Assembly: GCF_025149915.1 (NCBI RefSeq)
Contig: NZ_CP102278.1
Span: 2,401,501 to 2,465,500, forward strand
DNA from: Coprococcus eutactus
GTDB lineage: Bacteria > Bacillota > Clostridia > Lachnospirales > Lachnospiraceae
Reading direction: 5' to 3'
DNA: 64,000 nucleotides
The notes under the pieces are model-generated. The model was not told the DNA's origin. It saw nothing but the letters and a program-made list of their open reading frames with translations, and ran no database searches. Position 1 is the first letter of the stretch. Every line of letters begins with the position of its first letter. Positions 29,137 through 38,688 of this stretch are shown here, in pieces. A program made the translations under genes and the position numbers.

Positions 29137-31278
29137 ATGAAGATAATACTGAAAATATTTAAAAATGATCTGATTGGAATAAAAGGAAGCATACTAACTA
29201 TAGTGCTGGCGGTCGGACTGTGTATTCTGCCGGCACTGTATGCATGGTTTAATATATTTGCCAACGGGGATCCATATGCCAACACCGGCAATATCAACAT
29301 TGCGGTTGTCAACCTTGACAAAGGCAGTGATGACGGAAGTGGAAACACTGTCAATATGGGGCAGTCTGTGACAGATAAACTCAAAGAACAGACAAGCATC
29401 GGATGGGTATTTCCAGACTCAGAAGCCGCAGCCATCGAAGGTGTAAAATCAGGCAAATTCTACGCTGCCGTTGTCATAGATGCTGATTTCTCTTCAAATA
29501 TGTACAATGCTCTGACCGATAACTTTATCAACCCGAGCTTCACATACTATGAGAACGAGAAGAAGAATGCTGTCGCACCAAAGATAACCGACACTGCCGT
29601 ATCTACCCTGAAGACAAGTATCAACGAAACTTATATAAAGGCAATCTCGGAGAAACTCCTGTCATCCATAGACAACTCGGACACTCAGCTGTCTGCTGAT
29701 ATAAACAGTGGGACATTTGTTACATCTCTAAAGACTCTGGATGACAATCTGGCTGGGTATCAGGATATGATCACGTCTATCATCAAGGCAAATAAAAAGC
29801 TTGTAGAAGACAACAACCTCAAGGCTGCTTCAACCAAAAGCACAGATGCCATAAAAAAAGCTGATGCCGCAATTGATTCCAGCCTGTCCGATATGGATCA
29901 GACCGGATCCAGCTACTATCAGCTCAGAGACAATCTTCAGTCACAGATTGATTCTATAACCAACGACATAAAGTCACTTGAGACATCCGCCAAACTTGCC
30001 ACCTTGAAGGATGACACTGATGATATCTCAGCAGATCTGGACAACATCAAGTCAGATGCCGAGGCCCTTAACAAAAAGCTTGATGCCATCGAGACATTTG
30101 TAAAGTCTCTCCCTGTCAGCAGCATAGACAAAGTCAAAGAATCTATTGACAGGCTGGATGAGATGAAGTCACAGGTGGACACATTGACCAGCCTTACCGA
30201 AGAGACTATAGACAATCTTGACTTTTCAAAGATAGCTTCAATAGAATCTGATCTCACGGCAAAGCTGTCATCAGTTTCAAATGCCATCGACACCGTAGAC
30301 AATACATTCAGCCAGAAGATCGTCCCGGATCTCGACAACATTCTTCTTAATATAAAAGAAGCGTTGAAGAACGCCCAGAATCTTCTCAAGACTCTAAATG
30401 AGACGATCGTCAGCACCAGCACTGTATTTGACAATTATAAAGGTACGATCGACTCCATGAACACAAGCCTTTCTGACCTGTCAGATCTCATCGGTGATGT
30501 GAGGGAAAAGATTGCAACAGCGATATCTGATATAAACAAAGCCTCTGACAGTGAGGCAGCAGCAGCGATTCTGGCATTCTTAAATGGTGATGCCAAAGAA
30601 CTTGCCACATTTCTGTCAAAGCCAGTAAAAGTCGATGAGCACTATTATTATCAGATTGCCAATTACGGTTCGTCTATGTCACCATTTTACTCAGTGCTTG
30701 CCATATGGGTCGGAATGACCATACTCGTCTCTCTTATGAAGGTGCATGTAAATGATGCAGAATATCTAAAGGACGCCAGACCTCACCAGCTGTTTTGGGG
30801 AAGATACCTCATATTCTTCCTGCTCTCACAGCTCCAGGTACTTGTCATAGTCCTCGGCGACCTGTATCTGCTCAAGATACAATGCCTGCATCCATTTGCA
30901 TTCTGGGCTGTAGCAGCTCTGACGGGATTTACATTTTCACTGCTTATATACTCACTAACCATATCGTTTGGCGATATCGGAAAGGCACTTGCAGTAGTGA
31001 TCATGGTACTTCAGATAGCAGGAAGCGGCGGAACATATCCAATAGAAGCACTTCCGGGATTCTTCAGGCAGGCTTATATCTTCTTTCCGTTCCCATATGC
31101 CATCAATGCAATGAGGGAATGCATCGGAGGAATGTATCACCATGACATATTCGTATATCTGGCTGAACTGTCACTGTTCATTGTGGTGGCGCTCGTCATA
31201 GGCATGATCATCAGGAAGCCTTTTATACGAATAATGCACTTCATCGAGAAACGAATGGAAGACACTCAGATGATGTAA
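29137..31278 (+). CDS. YhgE/Pip-family membrane protein, first paralogue
   Basis: One N-terminal helix (about 15-36) ends in LCILPALYAWFNIFANGDPYANTGNI, the YhgE/Pip signature, followed by VAVVNLDKG-like sequence. A long extracellular stretch rich in heptads (about 170-490) forms coiled coil. The C-terminal 200 residues hold five or six helices of ABC-2 type, starting at YGSSMSPFYSVLAIWVG. Family members include the phage receptors Pip of Lactococcus and YueB of Bacillus, and EsaA of type VII secretion. The AAAGGA site is 9 nt upstream. It is first in an operon with a small membrane protein and a second paralogue. Confidence 0.85.
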   Translation: MKIILKIFKNDLIGIKGSILTIVLAVGLCILPALYAWFNIFANGDPYANTGNINIAVVNLDKGSDDGSGNTVNMGQSVTDKLKEQTSIGWVFPDSEAAAIEGVKSGKFYAAVVIDADFSSNMYNALTDNFINPSFTYYENEKKNAVAPKITDTAVSTLKTSINETYIKAISEKLLSSIDNSDTQLSADINSGTFVTSLKTLDDNLAGYQDMITSIIKANKKLVEDNNLKAASTKSTDAIKKADAAIDSSLSDMDQTGSSYYQLRDNLQSQIDSITNDIKSLETSAKLATLKDDTDDISADLDNIKSDAEALNKKLDAIETFVKSLPVSSIDKVKESIDRLDEMKSQVDTLTSLTEETIDNLDFSKIASIESDLTAKLSSVSNAIDTVDNTFSQKIVPDLDNILLNIKEALKNAQNLLKTLNETIVSTSTVFDNYKGTIDSMNTSLSDLSDLIGDVREKIATAISDINKASDSEAAAAILAFLNGDAKELATFLSKPVKVDEHYYYQIANYGSSMSPFYSVLAIWVGMTILVSLMKVHVNDAEYLKDARPHQLFWGRYLIFFLLSQLQVLVIVLGDLYLLKIQCLHPFAFWAVAALTGFTFSLLIYSLTISFGDIGKALAVVIMVLQIAGSGGTYPIEALPGFFRQAYIFFPFPYAINAMRECIGGMYHHDIFVYLAELSLFIVVALVIGMIIRKPFIRIMHFIEKRMEDTQMM

Positions 31279-31323
31279 CAGCCAGCTCGATCATGAATAC
31301 GGTTCATTTCAGGAGGAACATTT

Positions 31324-31968
31324 ATGGACGAAAAAGATATAATGGAAAAGGTTCTTGAATTCAGAGACAAAGCCCACGCTGACAATGTGAGAAAGATAAA
31401 AGCCGGAATCAAATGCATCTTTACCGTGCCCGCATGCTTTCTCATACTGCTCTTCTTCACCGGAAGCTCCAAAATCATCTTTCTGGTGCTTTGGATCGCC
31501 AGTCTGTTCATCATAGCGGCATACCTCATTCACGTGGAATATTCCGACTATAAGATACAGGAGATGGTTAATTCTCTTCAGGATTCCGAAGACAGTATTG
31601 ACAGTCTTATTGACATCGACAGTATATATACCAAGGTCACTGAACCTAAGAAAAGGCTTGATAACAAACTGGATAACATAATAACAAATGTAAAGTCTGA
31701 CACGCAGGCTCGTATTGATTCACTGGCCCAGATCCAGTCAGATATACATGAACATATGGCAGCAAGGAAGTCTTCAAACGTAACGCAAGATTCCTCATCC
31801 GAAAGCGATGCAACTGAAGAAGATATAACTGAACGCAGTACAGTTGACGGCAGCGCTGATGAAGCTTCCTCATCTGACAACATCACAAATGAAGATAACA
31901 CAACAGAAAATGTCCCGGCAAATGAGACAGCTGCAGACACAGTATCACAGGAGGGAAAGTCATCATGA
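31324..31968 (+). CDS. Small two-TM protein between YhgE/Pip paralogues
   Basis: The 214-aa product has a short basic N-terminus, two adjoining membrane helices (about 28-47 and 50-69), a helical stretch (70-140) with coiled-coil character, and an acidic Ser/Thr/Asp/Glu-rich tail from about 145 to the end that should be disordered. I recognise no family. It has a strong AGGAGG site, and its stop overlaps the ATG of the next gene (ATGA), so it is translated with the second YhgE/Pip protein. It may link or scaffold the two large proteins; this is inference from position. Confidence 0.8.
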   Translation: MDEKDIMEKVLEFRDKAHADNVRKIKAGIKCIFTVPACFLILLFFTGSSKIIFLVLWIASLFIIAAYLIHVEYSDYKIQEMVNSLQDSEDSIDSLIDIDSIYTKVTEPKKRLDNKLDNIITNVKSDTQARIDSLAQIQSDIHEHMAARKSSNVTQDSSSESDATEEDITERSTVDGSADEASSSDNITNEDNTTENVPANETAADTVSQEGKSS

Positions 31969-34088
31969 AAAATATATGGCGAGTATATATATCTGATCTG
32001 AAAAGACTCACAACAAACGTCGTAGCCCTGTCAGTGGTGATGGGACTGTGTATCATCCCATCTCTCTATGCCTGGTTCAACATCATGTCAAACTGGGATC
32101 CATACGGTGAATCAGCAACTTCTCTCATGAAGATATCTGTGTATTCTGAGGACGAGGGTATCGACCTGAACGGGATCAAGCTCGTTATCGGTGACATGGT
32201 GACAGAAAGCCTTGAGACAAATAATACCATAAACTGGACATTTGCGGACAATAAGAAAGATGCGCTTGAGCTGATACAGAGTGGTGAATGTTATGCCGGA
32301 ATCATCATTCCAAAGAACTTTACAAAGGATATGCTGAGCATCATGAACGGCAATATCGTCAATCCAAGCATAGAATACTACGAAAACAGCAAAAAGAACG
32401 CCATAGCAACCAAGATCACAGGAAAGGTCAAGACCACTGTACAAAATGAGATCAACACAAAACTCATAAGTACCCTGACTGAAATTTTTGCAAATGCAGG
32501 TGATTATCTGTCCGGAAGCGATATTGAAGGCTCTGACATCATAAGCGGTCTGAAAAGCAAACTCAACCACATATCTTCCACTTTGGATAATTATATTTAC
32601 ATGATGAACACATTTGCCCTGCTCACAGAATCAGCATCGGATTCGATCGACACTACCAAGCTGCTTTTTCCCAATATAGACAGCATGGCTTCAAGTGGTG
32701 CTGACAGTCTGGGAAATCTCAGCGATAGTGTGGATATCAGCAAGGATATCGTGGGGTCAGCGCTCTCGCTCATGAATACAAGCCTTGACACTATATCGAG
32801 CAGACTAGACGAGTTATCCAGCACTGTGAATAATATCACTGTAGGCAGCCAGGGGAACTCATTATCATTCATAAAAGAAGTAGATTCAAAAGACCCCTTT
32901 TCCACTGAGATTCTTGATTCTATTCAGAACCTCATCGACAGCCAATCTCCAGAGATTGCAGATGCCAAGGTACAGCTCGAAAAGCTGAAGAACGATCTTG
33001 AACAGTTCACAGGTGATGCCAAGCTGACCGACTCAGATATAGCAGAACTCAAATCTGTCATAACAACAGATATAACCAAATGCAAAGACCGCATCTCCGA
33101 TGTCAAGGAGCTGATAAATGGTGACCTATCCTCTACACTTACCAGCTCCATGTCAAGCATGCAGAGTTCTCTTTCCCAGGCGCAATCTATTCTGTCAGAT
33201 GTTCCCGGAACATTTTCTGAGATAAACTCCACCCTCACCGAGTATCAGTCGATACTCAATGACGGAAAGGCAAATGTCCAGATCACTGTAAAATATATGT
33301 CTGATCTTAAGGATAACATAAACTCACTCATCCAGAAACTGGATAGTATAACAGCCAGTCAGAGCTTTCAGGAGATCATGTCCGCGATAAAGGAAAACCC
33401 ACAGATGATCGTGGACTTCATATCATCTCCTGTCCAGATGAACACAGTGGAGGTATTTGCGATCAGCAATTACGGCTCGGCAATGGCACCATTTTACACT
33501 GTTCTTGCACTGTGGGTCGGTGCGCTCATCCTTGTGGCACTCATCCATGTCAAGGTGAAGGATAGCGACGAGATTCCGGGGGTGAAGCCATACCAGAAGT
33601 TCTTCGGAAGATACATAAGCTTTTTCGTGATAGGTCAGGTCCAAACTATCATAACAGTATTTGGCGATCTGTTCTATGTGGGAATACAGTGCAAGCATCC
33701 GATAGCATTTACACTGGCTGCGATGATGACCAGCTTTGTGTTCACATTCCTGATCTACTCTCTCACCGTGGCATTTGGCAATATCGGTGAGGCCATCGCA
33801 GTGGTTATCATGGTCATACAGGTTGCCGGAGCAGGTGGAACTTTCCCTGTGGAAGTTCTTCCATCAGTCTACCAGTACCTGTACAAATTCATGCCGTTCT
33901 CATACTGCATGAACGCCCTTAGGGAATGTGTTGCCGGAATGTATCAGCACACCTACGGCAAATGTCTTGCCACACTGCTGATATATGTTGGTATATCGGT
34001 GATCATAGGTCTGCTGCTGGCTAAGCCTTGTGCAAAGCTTCTCGACAAGCTGGAACACAGCAAGGAGAAATCTGGTTTGTTTATATAA
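31965..34088 (+). CDS. YhgE/Pip-family membrane protein, second paralogue
   Basis: Its plan matches the first paralogue: an N-terminal helix ending in LCIIPSLYAWFNIMSNWDPYG, a long helical extracellular region (about 170-485), then ISNYGSAMAPFYTVLALWVGALILVALIHVKV and further helices with GGTFPVEVLPSVYQYLYKFMPFSYCMNALRE. The two proteins align over their full length but are clearly diverged, so the duplication is old. They could form a heteromeric envelope complex. ATG 31965 overlaps the preceding stop and has GGAGGG 9 nt upstream. The operon ends in a strong terminator. Confidence 0.85.
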   Translation: MKNIWRVYISDLKRLTTNVVALSVVMGLCIIPSLYAWFNIMSNWDPYGESATSLMKISVYSEDEGIDLNGIKLVIGDMVTESLETNNTINWTFADNKKDALELIQSGECYAGIIIPKNFTKDMLSIMNGNIVNPSIEYYENSKKNAIATKITGKVKTTVQNEINTKLISTLTEIFANAGDYLSGSDIEGSDIISGLKSKLNHISSTLDNYIYMMNTFALLTESASDSIDTTKLLFPNIDSMASSGADSLGNLSDSVDISKDIVGSALSLMNTSLDTISSRLDELSSTVNNITVGSQGNSLSFIKEVDSKDPFSTEILDSIQNLIDSQSPEIADAKVQLEKLKNDLEQFTGDAKLTDSDIAELKSVITTDITKCKDRISDVKELINGDLSSTLTSSMSSMQSSLSQAQSILSDVPGTFSEINSTLTEYQSILNDGKANVQITVKYMSDLKDNINSLIQKLDSITASQSFQEIMSAIKENPQMIVDFISSPVQMNTVEVFAISNYGSAMAPFYTVLALWVGALILVALIHVKVKDSDEIPGVKPYQKFFGRYISFFVIGQVQTIITVFGDLFYVGIQCKHPIAFTLAAMMTSFVFTFLIYSLTVAFGNIGEAIAVVIMVIQVAGAGGTFPVEVLPSVYQYLYKFMPFSYCMNALRECVAGMYQHTYGKCLATLLIYVGISVIIGLLLAKPCAKLLDKLEHSKEKSGLFI

Positions 34089-34130
34089 CCAACTACTCTT
34101 GTAATTACAGTTTTTGTCTGTTGTCATTTA

Positions 34131-34170
34131 CGCCCATCTGTACTGTAGAAATACATACAGATGGGCTTTT
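34131..34170 (+). terminator. Terminator of the YhgE/Pip operon
   Basis: GCCCATCTGTA (34131-34141) pairs with TACAGATGGGC (34155-34165), followed by TTTTT. Confidence 0.9.
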
Positions 34171-34304
34171 TATACATATATTTTTACATATTCTCTGATG
34201 AACTATCCATGTGAACAGCTTCAGTGTTATTGTATTACTTCTCCTATTTTAAAGGATTTTCCTGTCTTAAAGATAAAATTATCCCTATGACAGGCTTTTG
34301 CAAC

Positions 34305-34380
34305 AAAAAAGGATAAAATTCTCTGTATTTATCCTGAACACTGTTTTTCAGGACTTTTTAGGAGAATTCTATCCTTTTTT
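34305..34380. terminator. Large bidirectional hairpin downstream of trpS
   Basis: AAAAAAGGATAAAATTCTC (34305-34323) pairs with GAGAATTCTATCCTTTTTT (34362-34380). A second small hairpin, TCCTGA/TCAGGA, sits in the loop. It terminates trpS leftward and can back up the YhgE operon terminator. Confidence 0.75.
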
Positions 34381-34425
34381 GTGTTTATGCTGTTCTAAAG
34401 TTATAATGTTGGGTATAAATGCTGC

Positions 34426-35487
34426 TTATTTAAATAAGTTGTCATTCTCAAAGTAATCTATCTTCATAGCGCGTCTTACATCAGAAAGTGTCTCTGCTGC
34501 CTTTGCTCTGGCAACCTCGCTGCCACTCTTTAAGATGTCATATACATCCTGTGGTCTCTTCTCCCACATCTGACGACGCTCTCTGATAGGTGCAAGCTCA
34601 GCCTGAAGAACATTGTTCAGGAACTTCTTGACCTTTACATCGCCGAGACCGCCTCTGCTGTAGTGCTCCTTGAGTTCATCCATACCACTGTAGTCTGGAA
34701 GGAACTCCTCGAAATACTCTGGCTTGCTGAATGCGTCAAGATAAGTAAATACCGAGTTGCCCTCAACCTGTCCCGGATCCTCAACACGGATGTGATTTGG
34801 ATCTGTGTACATGGACATAACCTTCTTCTTGATATCTGCAGGATCCTCTGACAGGTAGATACAGTTTCCAAGTGACTTACTCATCTTGGCCTTACCATCT
34901 GTACCTGGAAGTCTGAGACATGCCTCGTTGTCCGGAAGGACAATCTTTGGATCAACAAGAGTCTCTCCGTATACTGAATTGAACTTGTGAACGATTTCCT
35001 TACACTGCTCGATCATAGGCATCTGATCCTCTCCAACTGGAACCTCTGTAGCTTTGAATGCTGTGATATCTGCAGCCTGGCTGATAGGATAACAGAAGAA
35101 TCCAACTGGAATGCTTGCCTCAAAATTTCTCATCTTGATCTCTGCCTTTACGGTCGGATTTCTCTGAACTCTTGCAACTGTGACAAGATTCATATAGTAA
35201 AATGTAAGCTCTGTAAGCTCAGGCACCATTGACTGGATGAATATTGTAGACTTCTCAGGATCTATGCCACAGGCAAGATAATCAAGAGCAACCTGCATAA
35301 TGTTCTGTCTGACCTTCTCTGGATGCTCTGCGTTGTCTGTAAGCGCCTGTGCGTCAGCCACCATGATGTATATCTCATCATACCTGCCCGAATTCTGAAG
35401 ATCGACTCTTCTCTTAAGTGATCCTACATAGTGTCCCACATGAAGGCGGCCCGTAGGACGGTCGCCTGTTAATATTACCTGTTTCAT
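34426..35487 (-). CDS. trpS: Tryptophanyl-tRNA synthetase
   Basis: Class I synthetase motifs are present: GRLHVGHYVGS (HIGH-type, near residues 13-23) and KAKMSKSLGN (KMSKS). Between them are GEDQMPMIEQ and the C-terminal anticodon-side helices. It charges tRNA-Trp. The 353-aa length is typical. AGGAG lies 6 nt before the ATG. The gene begins 19 bp after pfkA and is the last gene of a cysE-pfkA-trpS unit. No T-box was found in front of the operon or this gene. Confidence 0.95.
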   Translation of the reverse strand: MKQVILTGDRPTGRLHVGHYVGSLKRRVDLQNSGRYDEIYIMVADAQALTDNAEHPEKVRQNIMQVALDYLACGIDPEKSTIFIQSMVPELTELTFYYMNLVTVARVQRNPTVKAEIKMRNFEASIPVGFFCYPISQAADITAFKATEVPVGEDQMPMIEQCKEIVHKFNSVYGETLVDPKIVLPDNEACLRLPGTDGKAKMSKSLGNCIYLSEDPADIKKKVMSMYTDPNHIRVEDPGQVEGNSVFTYLDAFSKPEYFEEFLPDYSGMDELKEHYSRGGLGDVKVKKFLNNVLQAELAPIRERRQMWEKRPQDVYDILKSGSEVARAKAAETLSDVRRAMKIDYFENDNLFK

Positions 35488-35506
35488 AACCTTCTCCTTT
35501 TCTCTC

Positions 35507-36481
35507 TTACTCAGCCAGCAGCTTACTCAGCTCATACTGGAATGAATCAAGCTGATTGTTCTGTATATCTATTGCCTCTTTTATATCGTAATCTATAAGT
35601 ATATCATTCTTGATAGCCACCATGCGGTTTGTGCCGCCCTTTTTGAGTACATCCACAGCATACGCCCCCATAAGCGAGCCGTACATCCTGTCCTTTGCTG
35701 TAGGCTGACCGCCTCTCTGTATGTACCCCAGCACCGACACTCTTGATTCTATGCCTGTCTTATCCAGGATCATCTGCGCAAGCTCCGGTGCATCCGTTAC
35801 GCCCTCAGCAACTACAACAAGATAACTGTTTCTTCCGTCAGCATGCTTTGCCTTTATCGTATCTATGATACTGTCAAAGTCGCCATCCCATTTCTCAGGA
35901 ATTATGATGGCATCCGCCGACGTCGCCATGCCTGCCCAGAGCGCTATATAGCCTCTCTTTCGTCCCATGACCTCCACGACGCTGCATCTTCCATGAGAAA
36001 CCGATGAATCTCTTATCCTGTCAATAGCCTCCATGGCTGTATTCGCCGCTGTGTCAAATCCCAGCGTATACTCAGAACATGCCACATCCCTGTCTATTGT
36101 TCCAGGGATACAGATAGTATTGATACCCTCATCCTGAAATGCTATGGCTCCGCGGAGTGTTCCATCCCCACCGATGGCAACAAGTGCATCTATATCGTGA
36201 TCTCTCAGATTCTTTGCCGCCTGCTCGCGGTATTCTTTCTGAAGGAATCTCTCGCTTCTGCTGGTGAAAAGTATCGTTCCACCCTGATTGTTTATGTTCC
36301 TGACGTCCGCCAGACCGAGCGGCTGTGTCTCCCAGTCGATAAGTCCTTCGTAACCACGCATCACGCCGACTATCTCTATTCCACTGTTGATGGCCGATAC
36401 AACCACAGCCCTAACAGCTGAATTCATGCCCGGAGCATCTCCTCCGCTGGTCAGAACCGCTATCTTTCGTATGTCACTCAT
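35507..36481 (-). CDS. pfkA: 6-phosphofructokinase
   Basis: The nucleotide-binding start LTSGGDAPGMNSAVRAVV, the GGDGTLRGA loop and PGTIDRD...GFDTAANTAMEAIDRIRDS identify an ATP-type PFK; the glycine in GGDG favours ATP over pyrophosphate. It phosphorylates fructose-6-phosphate. The catalytic TID is kept, but the next residue, asparagine in most relatives (TIDND), is arginine here. At 324 aa it is full length. It sits between cysE (11 bp) and trpS (19 bp). Confidence 0.95.
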   Translation of the reverse strand: MSDIRKIAVLTSGGDAPGMNSAVRAVVVSAINSGIEIVGVMRGYEGLIDWETQPLGLADVRNINNQGGTILFTSRSERFLQKEYREQAAKNLRDHDIDALVAIGGDGTLRGAIAFQDEGINTICIPGTIDRDVACSEYTLGFDTAANTAMEAIDRIRDSSVSHGRCSVVEVMGRKRGYIALWAGMATSADAIIIPEKWDGDFDSIIDTIKAKHADGRNSYLVVVAEGVTDAPELAQMILDKTGIESRVSVLGYIQRGGQPTAKDRMYGSLMGAYAVDVLKKGGTNRMVAIKNDILIDYDIKEAIDIQNNQLDSFQYELSKLLAE

Positions 36482-36492
36482 TTGTATGTCCT

Positions 36493-37392
36493 CTAATTAT
36501 TTTTATACTGAAGCTCCTGCTTCTTGGCAGTAACCCTTGTATCCTTCTCTACTGAGTTGGTTATAAATGTATTACCACCCACAACAACGTTGTCCTCGAT
36601 GATAGTCTCGCCTCCAAGGATGGACGCGCCTGAATAGATGGTTACATTGTCACCGATGGTTGGATGCCTCTTGGCTCCCTTGAGCTTCTGACCTCCCTGT
36701 GTAGAGAGTCCTCCAAGTGTCACACCCTGATATATCTTCACATGCTCGCCGATAATAGTCGTCTCGCCGATAACGATTCCTGTACCATGGTCAATAAAGA
36801 AATACTTTCCTATGGTGGCCCCCGGATGAATGTCTATTCCGGTCACGCTGTGGGCGTGCTCGGTCATGATCCTGGGTATCATCGGAACATCCAGCAGACA
36901 AAGCTCATGTGCCATGCGGTATACAGATATCGCATAAAGTCCAGGGTATGAAAGTATGACCTCATCCTTGCTGCCCGCAGCAGGATCTCCGTCAAATGCC
37001 GCCTGGATATCAGTCTCAAGATAATCCCTTATCTGAGGTATCTTATCCATGAATTCATATGTTATATCCATCGCCTTGTCCTCAAGCTCTGCATCTGTGA
37101 GTTCAGGAAACTTTTTGCAATACCTGAGAACTATCATGATCTGCTTCTTCAGATGGAATATTACATCCTCTATGATAACAGACATGTTATTCTTCAGACT
37201 GTATATCTTATACAGCTTGTCGCTGTAATAACCCGGATACAGAATCTTCATGAGTTTGTCGATCACATCGATAATGGCTGTCTTATCCGGCTCGTTGCAC
37301 AGATCCGTCTTGTTGATGGCTCTGTCATCGCCGAAATCATCCAGTATCCTCTGCACGATTCCCTCAATTCTCTGTTTATCTGATCTATCCAT
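36493..37392 (-). CDS. cysE: Serine O-acetyltransferase
   Basis: After an alpha-helical N-terminal domain (1-165) comes a left-handed beta helix of hexapeptide repeats: HPGATIGKYFFIDHGTGIVIGETTIIGEHVKIYQGVTLGG, with the catalytic DHGTG histidine. The enzyme makes O-acetylserine for cysteine synthesis. The long N-terminal part resembles the clostridial EpsC/SAT group. It is first of a three-gene unit with pfkA and trpS. Upstream lies about 290 bp with no recognised riboswitch. Confidence 0.9.
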   Translation of the reverse strand: MDRSDKQRIEGIVQRILDDFGDDRAINKTDLCNEPDKTAIIDVIDKLMKILYPGYYSDKLYKIYSLKNNMSVIIEDVIFHLKKQIMIVLRYCKKFPELTDAELEDKAMDITYEFMDKIPQIRDYLETDIQAAFDGDPAAGSKDEVILSYPGLYAISVYRMAHELCLLDVPMIPRIMTEHAHSVTGIDIHPGATIGKYFFIDHGTGIVIGETTIIGEHVKIYQGVTLGGLSTQGGQKLKGAKRHPTIGDNVTIYSGASILGGETIIEDNVVVGGNTFITNSVEKDTRVTAKKQELQYKNN

Positions 37393-37683
37393 TACTTATT
37401 CAGATCCTTTCTAATAATATCTCCCAATATCACCTGACCAGACATAATCGGCTGCGATGATATCTTCATATTATGATATATGCTTACGTCGTTCAAGATT
37501 CGCTCACGAATCCTGATGCGAACCGCTGGTCAGTTTTGCTGACATAAACACACAGCTATTCTAACAAATTATGCACATTCATTCAATAGTGGGATTATGC
37601 GTACAAATTATCCGCAATCCTATTGTAGAGATTACTGCTAAAACAGTGGTTCAGAGGAATGGAATTTTTCCACTCCTCTTTTC
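37393..37683. other. Spacer between azlD and the cysE operon
   Basis: This should hold the cysE-pfkA-trpS promoter. At 37653-37679 AGAGGAATGG/CCACTCCTCT forms a hairpin just after azlD with a T-run on the plus side only, so it may be a weak terminator. No T-box, S-box or cysteine-related motif was seen. Confidence 0.4.
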
Positions 37684-38007
37684 TCATACCAGACGCAACA
37701 TCACCATATAACTCACAGTCCCCAGCAGGATACTCAGAAGCGTATTGTGCCTCCATTTGTATGTCCCGCCTGTCACCAGAACGCCAACGAGACTTGGTAT
37801 TCCAGTTGCCACCGGAGCCGTCACCGCCCCCTTCAGACAGTACACTATGAGTACCGCCATGATGGTCGCCGGAAGCACCTTACCGAGCTTTTCCAGCATC
37901 TCCGGCATCCGCCTTTTTCCACCAAATATGACGAATGGAAGTGCCCTCAGTGCAAATGTTACAACTGCCGACACCGCAATTCCTATTAATATGTATCTTG
38001 TATCCAT
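37684..38007 (-). CDS. azlD: AzlD-family branched-chain amino acid exporter subunit
   Basis: A 107-aa protein with four membrane helices (about 5-25, 45-60, 65-82, 88-105) and the family stretch ALRALPFVIFGG followed by PEMLEKLGKVLPATIMAVLIVYCLKG. AzlD is the small subunit that works with AzlC in export of branched-chain amino acids and related compounds. It starts 9 bp after azlC, so the two are co-transcribed. Confidence 0.85.
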   Translation of the reverse strand: MDTRYILIGIAVSAVVTFALRALPFVIFGGKRRMPEMLEKLGKVLPATIMAVLIVYCLKGAVTAPVATGIPSLVGVLVTGGTYKWRHNTLLSILLGTVSYMVMLRLV

Positions 38008-38016
38008 AGTATTTTC

Positions 38017-38688
38017 CTACTTTCTCCTCGTATTCCACACCACAAGCACCGCTGACGCTATGATAAGTGACGGCAAAAGGAAATATTGCTGTCCAACTAC
38101 CAACAAGCATAAAACCGCTATCACAATTCCTGCAATCGCCGGAATATGGCTCTCCGCCTTCTCCCACTGATCGATAAATATGATGACAAACAGTGCCGTC
38201 ATGCAGAAATCAATCCCCGTCATGTCAAATGGAATTATCTGCCCCAGGATCCCCCCGGCAACCGCACCGACCATCCAGTAACACCTCGACAAAAAAGCCA
38301 CCCAGAACATGATGCTCTGTTTCTCCTTACCGGTGTCCGGCAAGGTGCAGTTCACGGCATAAGTCTCATCCGTCATTGTATGTATCATATATAATTTCCG
38401 CTTTCCCATGCGGTTGAACTCATCCACAAATGTCAGTGCATAAAAACTCTGCCTGCTGTTCATCAGAAATGCAGTGAGTGCCATGGTGAGTATGGATGCT
38501 CCGCTTGAAAGCAGCGTCACAAGCACAAACTGGTACGCCCCCGTGTACACCGTCAGGCTGACCAGCAGTGAATAATACCATTTGAATCCGGCATTCTCCA
38601 TCATGATCCCATATGCCATGCTAACGAACAAATAGCTGCACATGATTGGGATTGATTTGATGAATGCCTTTCTGAATATATTTTCCAC
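38017..38688 (-). CDS. azlC: AzlC-family branched-chain amino acid exporter subunit
   Basis: The protein has about seven membrane helices and the AzlC pattern: IPIMCSYLFVSMAYGIMM near the start, TGAYQFVLVTLLSSGAS, and LMNSRQSFYALTFVDEFN. It starts at GTG 38688 with AAAGGA 7 nt upstream. The pair with azlD is the usual two-component permease, which effluxes leucine analogues in Bacillus. The actual substrate here is inferred only from family. Confidence 0.85.
   Translation of the reverse strand: MENIFRKAFIKSIPIMCSYLFVSMAYGIMMENAGFKWYYSLLVSLTVYTGAYQFVLVTLLSSGASILTMALTAFLMNSRQSFYALTFVDEFNRMGKRKLYMIHTMTDETYAVNCTLPDTGKEKQSIMFWVAFLSRCYWMVGAVAGGILGQIIPFDMTGIDFCMTALFVIIFIDQWEKAESHIPAIAGIVIAVLCLLVVGQQYFLLPSLIIASAVLVVWNTRRK

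Noticed and set aside
29137..34088. Type VII secretion locus
   Set aside because: YhgE/Pip proteins are related to EsaA/YueB, but no EssC-type ATPase, WXG100 protein or LXG toxin is present.
34426..37683. T-box or S-box control of trpS and cysE
   Set aside because: No T-box conserved block or SAM-type riboswitch core was found upstream of the operon or of trpS.
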